Shown: positions 17,403 to 26,721, numbered from the stretch's first letter. The stretch: 40,914 nt of DNA from an uncultured Vampirovibrio sp. (GCA_910583725.1 CAJTXZ010000023.1:1-40914), one strand, 5' to 3'. Numbers and translations: made by a program. Notes: a model not told the origin generated them from the letters alone.

Positions 17403-20400
17403 ATGCTAATAAAAAATCACCTTAATTCAGACAAAACAGAAATTCTTATAAATTCTTACGCAAACCTTCTAAACAAAGGCATAAGTGCTGATAAGATTCT
17501 TGTCATTGTGCAAAATTTTAAAAAAAAGGATGAATTCATACAAAAAACAAAATCTCTCCTAAACATTGACGCCATTACAAACTTTAATATTTACACCTTC
17601 TTTGGGCTTATCTACAATAAAATCCTTGATAACTGGCCCGTAATTGAAAATAAAATAAAAGATACCGATGCAAAAATAACCCCAAACCTTTCAGGCCTTG
17701 AAGTTAGCCAATATATTTTTAGAAAAGCAATAGATGAAGTCAAATTTAAAGGCTATAATTCCAAAATGAACCTCCTGCACCAGCTTTTAAGAAGATATTC
17801 GCTTTGCGTCTTAAATGCACTCTCACAGGATGAAATCAAAGAAAAGGCAAAAATTTTATCTGACCCTTTTTATTCAGATATCAAAAATGCGCTAAACCTC
17901 TACAAGCTAAAAACCCTAAATTTGCGTGCCTTTGACTATCTAAGGCAGACGGATATTTTTAAATACATTTATCAAAATACAAAAAATGAATACGAGTACG
18001 TTTTTTTAGATGACGGCGATGAAATAACCCCAGCTTTGTTTGAATATCTAAACTTCATTAAAAAAGATATTAAAGAATTTTTTATTGCATACGATGAATT
18101 CGGCTGCACAAGAAAAGGCTTTCTTGGGGCGCTTGAATTTGATTTTGAAAGTTTTACAAACGAAAAACCACTGCAGAACACCTCCAACGCAAAAACAAAA
18201 AAAGCAAATGAAATCTTTTTCCTGATAAAAAAGAATGAGCCTGTCCTTATTGAAAATTCTGAACTTCAAAGTTTCATAAGACAGGATGAAATGATAAAAG
18301 AAACCGTAGATAAAATTAATGCACTCCTGTCGGACCCTAAAAATAAACTAAAACCATCTGACATTTCAATCGTAACCCCGAATATTGATGATTACCTTAA
18401 AATCCAATTGCAAAATATAAAAGCGCCAATACAATATCTTTCAGGAAGCGAAAAACTGTCAAAAAACCCTGTAATTAATGCTCTCTTAGAAATTTTAAAA
18501 TTAATGAACAACAAAAACCTCAAAATCTCGCCCTATATTTTAAGAGGCACGCTGGTAAAAATTTTAAATATTGATATCAATTTAGCCCTAAAAATAACGG
18601 ATAATTACGAATCATCTGACCAAAATATTTTTGACATATTAAACACCTTCTCAAATATTAGAGAAATAAATGATTTTTTAACCCTGATAGAGGATATTCA
18701 AAATCAAAATCTTTCAGAGCAGCTTTATACTCTTGCGCATAAATATATCAAAGAAGCGCCCGAAAATAAAAATGTTTTATATAAAATAAACCAGCTTCTA
18801 AAACAAATAAGAGATTTTGAAGAAATTTTTATTGGCCAAAATAAAGATTCACTCCATTTTAAACGGGAACTTTTATTGCAGCTTGAAAATACAATAATAT
18901 CAGAAAACCCCTTATACAGTACAAACGTTGATAATAACGCCGTCATAGTTTCAACCGCACAAAAATTAATAGATAATTCAATATCCAAAAAACACACATT
19001 CTTAATCGATACAACAAGCTCAAACTGGACAAAGCAGGATATAGGCCCGTTGTACAATGCCTGGGTATTTCAAAAAAGCTGGAAAAAACCATCATTTGAG
19101 CTTGAAGATAATATAAACTGTGCGCTTGATAAAACAGCAAGGATTATAAGAAAAATATATCTTCTAAATTTAGAAAAAATCTATATTTATTCAAGCATAT
19201 ATGATTTTCTTGGAATAGAAAATTTCAAAGGCATAAATCATTTCTTTAAAGAACCACCATCAGATACGAACGCTGAAAATGACACCAAAAAGCCCATAAA
19301 AAAAGAGTTCAAAATAATCCCAAGAAAAGACCAGGCGCCGGTTCTAGAATATAAAGAAGGCAAAATGGCAGTGAGCGCTGTAGCTGGGGCTGGTAAAACC
19401 ACAATAATGCTTGCACTAATAATAAAACTTTTAAACCAAAACATTTTGCCGGAAAACATCTTTGTTCTGACATTTATGGATTCGGCAGCAAGAAATTTTA
19501 AGGAAAGAATCAAAGAAAATTTCCCAAACCTCGTAGAATTACCCCACATCTCAACCATCCATGGCCTTGCCCTTAGAATATTAAGGGAAAACAACAACCA
19601 CACAAAATTAAACCTTGATGTTGATTTTGAAATCTTAGATGAAATCAGAAGAAACATAATAATAAAAGACATAATATCTGCATTTGGCATAGATTTAACA
19701 AAAACCGATCTTTACGAGCGGGCAATTTCAGCTTACAAAAACCAAAAACACCAAAGCCCCGACAAGCTCTCCCCCTTATTTAAGCGCATATTTGAAGCCT
19801 ACAAAACAACCCTTCTAAGCCAAAACCTTATTGACTATGATGACCTGCTCTCGCTTTCTTTAATGCTTCTAAGGAAAGATAAAGGAGTAAGAGAATATTA
19901 TCAAAACCTGATGAAATATATAATTGAAGATGAAGCGCAGGATTCAAGCGAAATTCAGCAGGAATTAATCCAAATATTATCCCAAGGGCACAAAAACCTT
20001 ATTAGATGCGGTGATGTAAACCAGGCCATTACAACCACCTTTTCAAATGCAGATGTTAAAGGCTTTAAAAAATTCATAAACGAAAATACAAACGTAAAGA
20101 TGAATTATTCAAACAGAAGCGCAACAGGCATTATAGACCTTGCAAACAGCCTTATTGAATACGGCAAAACAGTCTCAGAGGAAGCGTTTTTGCCAATCGT
20201 CACAAAGCCTGTGCCAAACAAAAATATAATAGACAATAAAAGTGCCCAAACTTTCATTTTCAACAAAGAAAAGGAAGAAAAAGACTTTATATTATCAAAA
20301 ATAAATGAAATACATAAAAATGCTGCACAAACAAATCAAAACCCAAGTATCGCAATACTTTTAAGAAGCAATAGAAAAGTGCTTGAATGGAGTGAATTTA

Positions 20401-21236
20401 TAAGCGAAAATTCCACCCTGAAATTCAGCACAAACTCTGACACTTTAGACCTAAACCCTGTCTATAGAACCGTTTTAGCCATATTAAACTTTATAAACAC
20501 ACCCCTAAATAACAACACAATAAAAACTACGGCAAAAACCCTTATAGGCCTTGGTTTTTACAGGCAGGATATTGAAATACTTGAATTCTTAGACCGCATT
20601 CAGGAGCCATTTATCACAGGAAATAATGAATATTTTAATATATTCTGGGACCTTAAATATTTCCTTTCAATGTGGAATCAGCCCATTTATGAAACAGCAT
20701 ACAAAATAGGAGAATTTTATTTTTCAAAAGATAAAGTTCAAAAGGCAAATATATCACTTGTTTCAGGGATAATTTCAAAAATTTATAACACAAATAAAAC
20801 CTTTGAAGATACGATTAACAAGTTAAATAATATAGCAAACAAACCAAACAGAACAGGCATAAAGCTAATTACTGATACAGAAAACAAAGAAACAGGCATT
20901 CAAATTTTAACCCTGCATAAATCAAAGGGCGATGAATTTGACCACGTCTTTATCCCGGAACTTTACACAGACAATCTTTCCCTTGATATAAATGACATCA
21001 AACTAAAGGAAAACGCAAAATTTATTGAAAGCGTGAAGACTGAACCTAAAAATGAGGCTGAGCTCAAAAAAGAAATTCTTGATGAAAATTTCAGGCTTGC
21101 CTACGTTGGAATTACACGCGCAAAAAAGAAGCTGTATCTTTCATCCGCAAAAGAATATAAAATCTTCAATAAAATAAGAGAAAAAAGCCCGAATCAATTG
21201 TTTTTACTTCCAAAAAGCAGAAAGGAGGCAGAATGA
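17403..21236 (+). CDS. fused double UvrD-like helicase, first module degenerate
   Basis: The 1277-residue protein appears to be two SF1A helicase modules in tandem. The second (about 640-1277) is intact: Walker A AVAGAGKTT (about 659), STIHGLALRIL, EDEAQDSSEIQQ (about 840), GDVNQAI, LTLHKSKGDEFDHV (about 1165) and YVGITRAKKKL (about 1228). The first (1-630) keeps the layout but not the residues: NSDKTEILI where Walker A should be, FLDDGDE (about 198) for motif II, VSTAQKLIDNS for motif V and a degenerate motif VI. This mirrors the dead/live helicase pairing of RecC/RecB and AddB/AddA, here in one chain. It overlaps the next, nuclease gene by ATGA, suggesting a DNA-end-processing complex. Confidence 0.75.
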   Translation: MLIKNHLNSDKTEILINSYANLLNKGISADKILVIVQNFKKKDEFIQKTKSLLNIDAITNFNIYTFFGLIYNKILDNWPVIENKIKDTDAKITPNLSGLEVSQYIFRKAIDEVKFKGYNSKMNLLHQLLRRYSLCVLNALSQDEIKEKAKILSDPFYSDIKNALNLYKLKTLNLRAFDYLRQTDIFKYIYQNTKNEYEYVFLDDGDEITPALFEYLNFIKKDIKEFFIAYDEFGCTRKGFLGALEFDFESFTNEKPLQNTSNAKTKKANEIFFLIKKNEPVLIENSELQSFIRQDEMIKETVDKINALLSDPKNKLKPSDISIVTPNIDDYLKIQLQNIKAPIQYLSGSEKLSKNPVINALLEILKLMNNKNLKISPYILRGTLVKILNIDINLALKITDNYESSDQNIFDILNTFSNIREINDFLTLIEDIQNQNLSEQLYTLAHKYIKEAPENKNVLYKINQLLKQIRDFEEIFIGQNKDSLHFKRELLLQLENTIISENPLYSTNVDNNAVIVSTAQKLIDNSISKKHTFLIDTTSSNWTKQDIGPLYNAWVFQKSWKKPSFELEDNINCALDKTARIIRKIYLLNLEKIYIYSSIYDFLGIENFKGINHFFKEPPSDTNAENDTKKPIKKEFKIIPRKDQAPVLEYKEGKMAVSAVAGAGKTTIMLALIIKLLNQNILPENIFVLTFMDSAARNFKERIKENFPNLVELPHISTIHGLALRILRENNNHTKLNLDVDFEILDEIRRNIIIKDIISAFGIDLTKTDLYERAISAYKNQKHQSPDKLSPLFKRIFEAYKTTLLSQNLIDYDDLLSLSLMLLRKDKGVREYYQNLMKYIIEDEAQDSSEIQQELIQILSQGHKNLIRCGDVNQAITTTFSNADVKGFKKFINENTNVKMNYSNRSATGIIDLANSLIEYGKTVSEEAFLPIVTKPVPNKNIIDNKSAQTFIFNKEKEEKDFILSKINEIHKNAAQTNQNPSIAILLRSNRKVLEWSEFISENSTLKFSTNSDTLDLNPVYRTVLAILNFINTPLNNNTIKTTAKTLIGLGFYRQDIEILEFLDRIQEPFITGNNEYFNIFWDLKYFLSMWNQPIYETAYKIGEFYFSKDKVQKANISLVSGIISKIYNTNKTFEDTINKLNNIANKPNRTGIKLITDTENKETGIQILTLHKSKGDEFDHVFIPELYTDNLSLDINDIKLKENAKFIESVKTEPKNEAELKKEILDENFRLAYVGITRAKKKLYLSSAKEYKIFNKIREKSPNQLFLLPKSRKEAE

Positions 21237-21985
21237 TTGACACATTCAGCGCAAATTCACTAAAAATATTGGATAAAAACCCCGAGGAATTTAAGAAAAA
21301 ATACATTGAAAACCTCTCCTTAGCCCCTTCAAACAAAAACACAAAACAAGGTCAAAACCTACATAGCTTCTTGTGTTATTACCTAAAAGACTTTGACACC
21401 TCAAAAATTGAAGCCGCATTTTCCCCTGCGGACAGAAATTTTATCGAGCAATTAAAAAACTATGAAATCATAAAAACGCTAAAGGATACACAAAAAAAAG
21501 ATATAGAACAGCCATTCTTAATAAAATGCCAAAAAACAAGCCTCAAGAGCAATTCCGGCAATTATCCAGACGCAACTTCTTATCCCGACAGCCTATCAAG
21601 AAGCATAGAAGAAAAAGCCGCACAACCCGCGGCAGGCGAATTTCCCATAGATAACAAGAGACCCGATATGCAAAATCAAAAAGCCTGCAAAGCAAAAAAG
21701 ACCGATACTTTCTACCTCACAGGCAGATTTGACGCCGTATTATTGGATAAAAACCCTAAAATCCAAATCTATGACTGGAAAACAATAAACCTGCCAAAAA
21801 ACCCGAATGATGATATCCAAACAATAGTTTACCTTTATGCTGCATCAAAATTATACAAAACAAATGACATTTTAATCACATACTTGTCATTAACCAAAGA
21901 CGAAAACACAACAATAGCCTTTGATTCAGCGGATAATTATCTTGCAAAAATAACAGCCATAGTAAATAAATATAAAGACAAATAA
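21233..21985 (+). CDS. stand-alone PD-(D/E)XK (RecB/Cas4-like) nuclease
   Basis: The 250-residue product shows the RecB-type nuclease layout: an N-terminal FSANSLKILDKNPEEF-type start, QGQNLHSFL with a His at 44, an acidic strand at Glu92 (EQPF), GRFDAVLLD (Asp167), YDWKT (Asp181, Lys183) and QTIVYLY (196-202). No four-cysteine iron-sulphur cluster is evident. A polar insertion of about 54 residues (103-156) separates the Glu92 strand from the GRFD motif. Its ATG lies in the stop of the helicase gene and is preceded by AGGAGGC, so the pair is translationally coupled. It likely provides the nuclease for the upstream helicase. Confidence 0.75.
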   Translation: MIDTFSANSLKILDKNPEEFKKKYIENLSLAPSNKNTKQGQNLHSFLCYYLKDFDTSKIEAAFSPADRNFIEQLKNYEIIKTLKDTQKKDIEQPFLIKCQKTSLKSNSGNYPDATSYPDSLSRSIEEKAAQPAAGEFPIDNKRPDMQNQKACKAKKTDTFYLTGRFDAVLLDKNPKIQIYDWKTINLPKNPNDDIQTIVYLYAASKLYKTNDILITYLSLTKDENTTIAFDSADNYLAKITAIVNKYKDK

Positions 21986-22185
21986 GCATTTTTGTTTGCA
22001 GCCAGAAAGCAGCACACTACAAGGATATTGCATCCACTCTAACCGCAATAATCAAGCACAGCAAGTATCCCAGGCGTCAATACTATTGCAAGCAAGACAC
22101 AACAATACTTCCCGGGCTAATACAGAACAAATTTCTACACACAGAAGTATATAAAGAGGACAATAACCCTAAAAGCCTGCAGCAC
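21986..22185. other. intergenic region between convergent transcription units
   Basis: About 200 bases separate the nuclease gene (+) and map (-). No convincing gene, RNA or stem-loop terminator was seen, even though both operons end here. Confidence 0.4.
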
Positions 22186-22971
22186 CTACTCAAGCGCCGT
22201 TAAAATCAAAGGTCCGTCATCAGTCGCAGTAACAGTATGCTCAAAATGCGCAGACGGCTTATTATCAACCGTTGAAACGCACCAGTTGTCAGCATTTGAC
22301 ACCACAACATCATCCACACCAAGGTTTATCATAGGCTCAATCGCAATGACATACCCTGGTTTAATCTTAGTATTATTCTTAACCCTGTAATTAAACAAAA
22401 ACGGGTCCTCATGCATATTCCGACCTACGCCATGGCCGCCGTACTGCCTTACTATGCCATATTTTTTTCCCTTAAGTTCATCCGGAATATTAGAAGCTAT
22501 ACCAAGCGCTGTATCCTCCACTGCGCCTGAAATATCATCCAAAACATTTCCTGGCTTCATTTGAGCAATACCGTTAAAAAGCGCAAGTTCTGTTATTTTA
22601 AGTAAATCCTCGCACTCCTTGCTGATACTGCCAACAGCATAAGTCCAAGCAGAATCCCCGACAAGCCCTCTGTATGTGGCTCCTGCATCAATCGATATAA
22701 TATCTCCCTCTTTTAAAATCCTATCCTTGGATGGAATTCCATGAACAACCTCATCATTTATGGAGGTACAAATACACCCAGGGAAACCATTATACCCTAA
22801 AAAAGTCGGCGTACATTTATTTTCCTTAATTACCTTAGCTGCAATTTCATCCAGCTCCAGCGTAGAAATGCCAGGCACAACAGCCTTTTTCATAGCCTGA
22901 TGTACAAGCGCCACAACACCGCCCGCATGGCGCATTAATTTTATTTCTTCCCTTGATTTTCTGTTAATCAT
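22186..22971 (-). CDS. map: methionine aminopeptidase, type I
   Basis: Removes the initiator methionine from nascent proteins. The 261-residue length is normal. Metal ligands appear in the expected order: Asp in SIDAGAT, Asp in GLVGDSAW, His in YGGHGVGR, Glu in AIEPMI and Glu in AHFEHTV. The start overlaps the adk stop by 8 bases, so map is translated together with adk. It is the last gene of the isolated spc-operon tail; infA, rpmJ and rpsM, which often follow, are absent. Confidence 0.96.
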   Translation of the reverse strand: MINRKSREEIKLMRHAGGVVALVHQAMKKAVVPGISTLELDEIAAKVIKENKCTPTFLGYNGFPGCICTSINDEVVHGIPSKDRILKEGDIISIDAGATYRGLVGDSAWTYAVGSISKECEDLLKITELALFNGIAQMKPGNVLDDISGAVEDTALGIASNIPDELKGKKYGIVRQYGGHGVGRNMHEDPFLFNYRVKNNTKIKPGYVIAIEPMINLGVDDVVVSNADNWCVSTVDNKPSAHFEHTVTATDDGPLILTALE

Positions 22972-23626
22972 TTATCGCATTCTTTAATTCACTATAAACC
23001 GCATCAATGCCTTGATTTGCATTAATTTGAACCAAAAGCCCCTCATTCTTATAATAATCTAAAAGCGGCTTTGTTTCCTTGTTATAGGTTTCAAACCTTA
23101 AGACAGCTGTTTCTTTGGTATCATCCTTCCTTTGAATGAGTGCTTCATTACAGATATCGCAAACGCCTTCATTCTTAGGTGCAGAACTTACAAGGTTGTA
23201 AATCTTTCCGCACTTAGGGCAAGAACGCCTGTTTACAAGCCTTTCAACAAGTACATCTGTTGGAATATCAAAATATACTGCAATCTTATCTTCTTTATTA
23301 AACTTAAATGGCGAATTTTCCCACATCTTTTTAAGCGCGTCAGCCTGCTCTACACTTCTTGGAAAACCATCCAAAATGTAGCCGTTTCGGCAGTCTTCCC
23401 TTGAAATTCTCTCATTTATAACAGACTGCACCACATCAATAGGCACAAGCTGGCCCTTATCAATAAAACCTTTAGCAATTTTACCAAATTCTGTTTGATT
23501 TTTTATATTTTCACGCAAAAGCGAGCCTGTATCAATGTGAGGAATTTTTAAATCTTTACTTAAAACATCGGTTTGTGTTCCCTTGCCGCACCCGGGAGGC
23601 CCCAAAAAAATAAAAACTTTCTTCAT
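22964..23626 (-). CDS. adk: adenylate kinase with zinc-type lid
   Basis: Converts ATP and AMP into two ADP. The 220-residue protein has the P-loop GPPGCGKGTQ, the AMP-binding region DTGSLLRENI and the DGFPRSVEQA motif. The lid carries four cysteines (CPKCG ... CDICN), so it is a zinc-stabilised long-form kinase. It lies downstream of secY and overlaps map, the classic secY-adk-map order. Confidence 0.96.
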   Translation of the reverse strand: MKKVFIFLGPPGCGKGTQTDVLSKDLKIPHIDTGSLLRENIKNQTEFGKIAKGFIDKGQLVPIDVVQSVINERISREDCRNGYILDGFPRSVEQADALKKMWENSPFKFNKEDKIAVYFDIPTDVLVERLVNRRSCPKCGKIYNLVSSAPKNEGVCDICNEALIQRKDDTKETAVLRFETYNKETKPLLDYYKNEGLLVQINANQGIDAVYSELKNAIND

Positions 23627-23684
23627 CTAATACACACTTTCTTTTTATAAAATTTTCACACTAATTTATCCGCTATAAAATTTT

Positions 23685-23713
23685 AAGGCCCGCAATCATA
23701 AACTGCAGGCCTT
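23685..23713 (-). terminator. hairpin between secY and adk
   Basis: AAGGCCTGCA on the minus strand pairs with TGCGGGCCTT across a 9-base loop, giving a 10-bp stem with one wobble. It lies 9 bases after the secY stop. The following TTAAAATTTT is not a clean U-run, so partial termination or 3'-end protection is as likely as full termination. Confidence 0.45.
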
Positions 23714-23721
23714 TTAGAAGT

Positions 23722-25062
23722 TTATTCCTGCTTTAAAAAACTTTCATAATTTTTCGCAAGCATATGAGTCTTGATTTGGTTTATAAAATCAAGTGCAACA
23801 CCAACCATAATGATTAGTGATGTGGCGCCAAGCCCCTGTAACGTCGTTATATTTGTTATTTTAGATGCAACAGTTGGAATCATCGCAATAATACCAAGTG
23901 CAATCGCACCAATGAACATTAACCTTGATAATATCTCATCCAATTTATCAGCAGTCGGTTTTCCTGGCTTTACACCGGGAATTGCAGAGCCGTATTTTTT
24001 AAGATTATTAGCAATCTCTTTTGGCTGCATATTTGGAATGATTGAAGCATAAAAGAAAGTTAATGCCACAATTAATAAGAAATAAATCACATAATAGCTT
24101 AAACTTGACGGACTTAAAAACGCGCTCATGGTTTCTAGAACAGACTTTAGAGCAGGATTTGCAATCTTCATTTGATGTACAAACCCTAAAATTGTTGCAG
24201 GGAACAATAGTATTGCAACCGCAAAGATAATAGGCATTACGCCGCCCGGGTTAAGCTTAAATGGTATATTTGTATTTGTGCCGCCATAAACTTTATTTCC
24301 AACCTGCCGTCTTGCAGAAACTATAGGCACCTTCCTTACCGCATCATGTAAAACAATAATAAATATTATGGTTGCAATAAAAATCAATAATAATGCCATA
24401 ATACCAAGCTGCAGCCTTGGGTCTTGGGAGACAAGAGTTACTGTTCTTTGGGTATAGAGAGGAATTCCTGAAATAATGCCGACAAAAATCAATAAGGAAC
24501 CGCCGTTTCCAATGCCTTTTTCTGTTATTAATTCTGCAAGCCACATAACCATTACAGCACCTGCAGTTAAAGCTATCATAGAACCTATAAAAAACATAAC
24601 AGGATTAACCGTATGCATTATGGAACCAGGCAATTTTGAAAGTATTGTAACAAATACAAAAGACTGGAAAAACGCAAGCACAACCGTAAATTGTCTTGTC
24701 AATTGCTGAATTTTCCGCCTTCCTGCTTCACCCTCTTCTTTTTGCAGATTTTCAAGATATGGAATAATTACAGCTAAAAGCTGCATTATAATTGAGGCCG
24801 TAATGTATGGCCCGATACCAAGAGCAAAAATTGAAACCTTGCCCAAAGCGCCGCCTGAAAATAAATCCAGAAAGCCTATCATATTATTGCCAGCAGCAAG
24901 GGCCTGGAAAACCTCATTGTTAATTCCAAAAATAGGAAGCTGCGTGCCAAACCTGAACAGGGCAATGATTATAAAAGTAAATATTAACTTTTGTTTCAAT
25001 CCGCTTGCTTGTATGTTACTTACAAGGCTTTGAAGCATCTGCTCGTTATTTGCTTGTTGCAT
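23722..25062 (-). CDS. secY: preprotein translocase subunit SecY
   Basis: Channel subunit of the SecYEG translocon in the inner membrane. The 446 residues show ten hydrophobic segments. Family signatures include FRFGTQLPIFGIN, the plug-region GGALGKVSIFALGIGPYITASI and a C-terminal cytoplasmic loop with PGKPTADKLDEILSR. An AAAGGT ribosome binding site precedes the ATG on the minus strand. It sits between rplO and adk, as in most spc operons. Confidence 0.97.
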   Translation of the reverse strand: MQQANNEQMLQSLVSNIQASGLKQKLIFTFIIIALFRFGTQLPIFGINNEVFQALAAGNNMIGFLDLFSGGALGKVSIFALGIGPYITASIIMQLLAVIIPYLENLQKEEGEAGRRKIQQLTRQFTVVLAFFQSFVFVTILSKLPGSIMHTVNPVMFFIGSMIALTAGAVMVMWLAELITEKGIGNGGSLLIFVGIISGIPLYTQRTVTLVSQDPRLQLGIMALLLIFIATIIFIIVLHDAVRKVPIVSARRQVGNKVYGGTNTNIPFKLNPGGVMPIIFAVAILLFPATILGFVHQMKIANPALKSVLETMSAFLSPSSLSYYVIYFLLIVALTFFYASIIPNMQPKEIANNLKKYGSAIPGVKPGKPTADKLDEILSRLMFIGAIALGIIAMIPTVASKITNITTLQGLGATSLIIMVGVALDFINQIKTHMLAKNYESFLKQE

Positions 25063-25114
25063 TGAATAACTTGACCTTTCTTTATTTTATCATAAAACAG
25101 CTAAAAGCCCTAAA

Positions 25115-25130
25115 ACCGGCCCTTGCCGGT
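25115..25130 (-). terminator. compact GC hairpin between rplO and secY
   Basis: ACCGGC-AAGG-GCCGGT forms a perfect 6-bp stem with a 4-base loop, followed on the minus strand by TTTTAGGG. It is small, with a short U-run, and could attenuate or mark an mRNA end rather than stop transcription fully. Confidence 0.4.
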
Positions 25131-25154
25131 CTTAGAAACTTTTAATCCTGTTTA

Positions 25155-25598
25155 TTAAACTAATTCTACTTTTCCGCCGGCTTTTTCAATCTTTTCTTTG
25201 GCGGATTCAGTAACATAGCTTGCTTTAACAGTAACAGCTTTTGAAATTTCACCGTTACCAAGCACCCTTAATACTTCACAAGATGGGTGTACAAGCTTGT
25301 TATCTTTTAGATATTTTAAATCAATTTCATTCGCATCTATCTTTTCAAGTGCAGAAACGTTGATTTCAGCAGTATTCAAAGCGTGGATATTGTTAAATCC
25401 TTTTAATTTCGGCAAACGTCTAAAGGCTGGCATTTGTCCGCCTTCAAAACCGCGCTTTGCAGTCCTTCCGCTTCTTTGTCCTTCACCATTGTTTCCGCGG
25501 CAAGATGTTTTACCGTGGCCTGATGATCTTCCTCTGCCTACTCTTTTAGACTTTTTTACAGCACCATCAGCAGGCTTTAAATCTTCTAATGTTATCAT
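25155..25598 (-). CDS. rplO: 50S ribosomal protein L15
   Basis: The 147-residue protein has the L15 glycine/arginine-rich N-terminus (GRGRSSGHGKTSCRG), then FEGGQMPAFRRLPKLKGF and the C-terminal globular part with VLGNGEIS. Length is normal. Order rpmD-rplO-secY supports it. The ribosome binding site AAGGAAT lies before the ATG on the minus strand. Confidence 0.97.
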   Translation of the reverse strand: MITLEDLKPADGAVKKSKRVGRGRSSGHGKTSCRGNNGEGQRSGRTAKRGFEGGQMPAFRRLPKLKGFNNIHALNTAEINVSALEKIDANEIDLKYLKDNKLVHPSCEVLRVLGNGEISKAVTVKASYVTESAKEKIEKAGGKVELV

Positions 25599-25650
25599 TT
25601 TAAATTATTCCTTATAATTAATTAGCATCAAAATTTTGGCATTTAAAAAC

Positions 25651-25836
25651 TTATTCCACAACCTGAACAAGATGAGGAATCTTATTTACCATGCCCATAA
25701 TAATATCTGTTTTGTTGTGCTCCACAACCTGATTTGTTTTTGTAAGGCCAAGAGCTTTCACAATTTTTGTATGCTTAACCGGAGAACCGATTGTGCTTTT
25801 CTTTAGAGTTATTTTAACTTTTTCATTATTAGCCAT
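25651..25836 (-). CDS. rpmD: 50S ribosomal protein L30
   Basis: The 61-residue product matches bacterial L30 in length and pattern: VKITLKKSTIG near the N-terminus, then KALGLTKTNQVVEHN and GMVNKIPHLVQV. It sits between rpsE and rplO. AAAGGT precedes the ATG. Confidence 0.95.
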   Translation of the reverse strand: MANNEKVKITLKKSTIGSPVKHTKIVKALGLTKTNQVVEHNKTDIIMGMVNKIPHLVQVVE

Positions 25837-25888
25837 TTTATATTACCTTTTTCTTTAATTTTTAAACTTTTTTATTTAATGATTTTAG

Positions 25889-25920
25889 CTGCCCGGCAAA
25901 TAAAAGCTATCCGCCGGCAG
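25889..25920 (-). terminator. hairpin between rpsE and rpmD
   Basis: On the minus strand CTGCCGGC pairs with GCCGGGCAG, with one bulged base, across a loop of about 15 bases, starting 13 bases after the rpsE stop. No U-run follows directly, so it is probably an attenuator, processing site or mRNA-stabilising structure. Confidence 0.35.
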
Positions 25921-25933
25921 GAAACAGAATTTA

Positions 25934-26599
25934 CTAATTCTGTCCCAAAAGCTGTTTCATTGAAATACCTCTTTCATCAGCCACCTGTTTAAATGTTCTT
26001 AAGGATTTAAGCGCATTTAATGTAGCATTAACAGCATTTAGAGGAGACTTTGAACCTAAAGATTTTGCCAGAATGTTTTCAATTCCTGATAATTCAAGCA
26101 CTGCACGAACAGCACCGCCGGCAATTACACCGGTACCTTGGCTTGCAGGCTTTAATACAACAGAACCAGCACCTGATTTTCCTGTAATCATATGCGGGAT
26201 GGTTGTCTTAAAAATAGGAACAGTCACAAGATTTTTTCTGCCGTCAGCAACAGCTTTTTGAATTGCAACAATAACTTCAGCTGCCTTTGCAACGCCCATT
26301 CCTACCTGGCCTTTTTTGTTGCCGACAATAACAATTGCCCTGAAACTTAATTTTTTACCGCCCTTAACTACCTTTGTTACACGGCGGATTTGAACAACCT
26401 GTTCTTTCCATTCAGATTCAACAGGTTCAACCGTTTCAATCTTTCTTCTTCTCTGGCCTTTTCTTTGAGGTCTTAATTGCTTAACCTCAACATTATCATC
26501 GCCTTTAGCCTCTTCTGAAACATTTTCATTAGCTTCGTTTGCTTCAACATTCACTTCCTGAACAGTTTCACTAGCTTGAATTTCTTTTTCTTCGCTCAC
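25934..26599 (-). CDS. rpsE: 30S ribosomal protein S5 with acidic N-terminal extension
   Basis: S5 takes part in decoding accuracy and 30S assembly. The 221-residue protein is longer than the usual 160-170. The first 60 residues are a Glu/Asn-rich acidic extension followed by a basic RPQRKGQRRRK patch. The conserved body starts at about WKEQVVQIRRV and includes FRAIVIVGNKKGQVGMG and SGAGSVVLKPA. The start is GTG with GAAAGGT upstream. rplR and rplF, which normally precede rpsE, are absent; the upstream neighbour is the malic enzyme gene. Confidence 0.95.
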   Translation of the reverse strand: MSEEKEIQASETVQEVNVEANEANENVSEEAKGDDNVEVKQLRPQRKGQRRRKIETVEPVESEWKEQVVQIRRVTKVVKGGKKLSFRAIVIVGNKKGQVGMGVAKAAEVIVAIQKAVADGRKNLVTVPIFKTTIPHMITGKSGAGSVVLKPASQGTGVIAGGAVRAVLELSGIENILAKSLGSKSPLNAVNATLNALKSLRTFKQVADERGISMKQLLGQN

Positions 26600-26649
26600 G
26601 TTTATTACCTTTCGCTTTGTTATATACCCAATTAAATTTTAAGAACATC

Positions 26650-26721
26650 AAAATGCCCATGGTTTCTACCTTTAGGCTATTTTAGCTATTCGAAGATGTT
26701 GGGCGCCGATTAAGGCATTTT
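26650..26721 (-). promoter_or_regulatory. possible structured leader upstream of rpsE
   Basis: AAAATGCC (26650-26657) and GGCATTTT (26714-26721) are perfect 8-base complements enclosing 56 bases that contain a smaller GGT-AGAA-ACC hairpin. The element lies in the 133-base gap before rpsE. It could be a leader for this detached ribosomal operon or part of the upstream transcript's end. No known riboswitch or ribosomal-protein leader motif was recognised. Confidence 0.25.
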
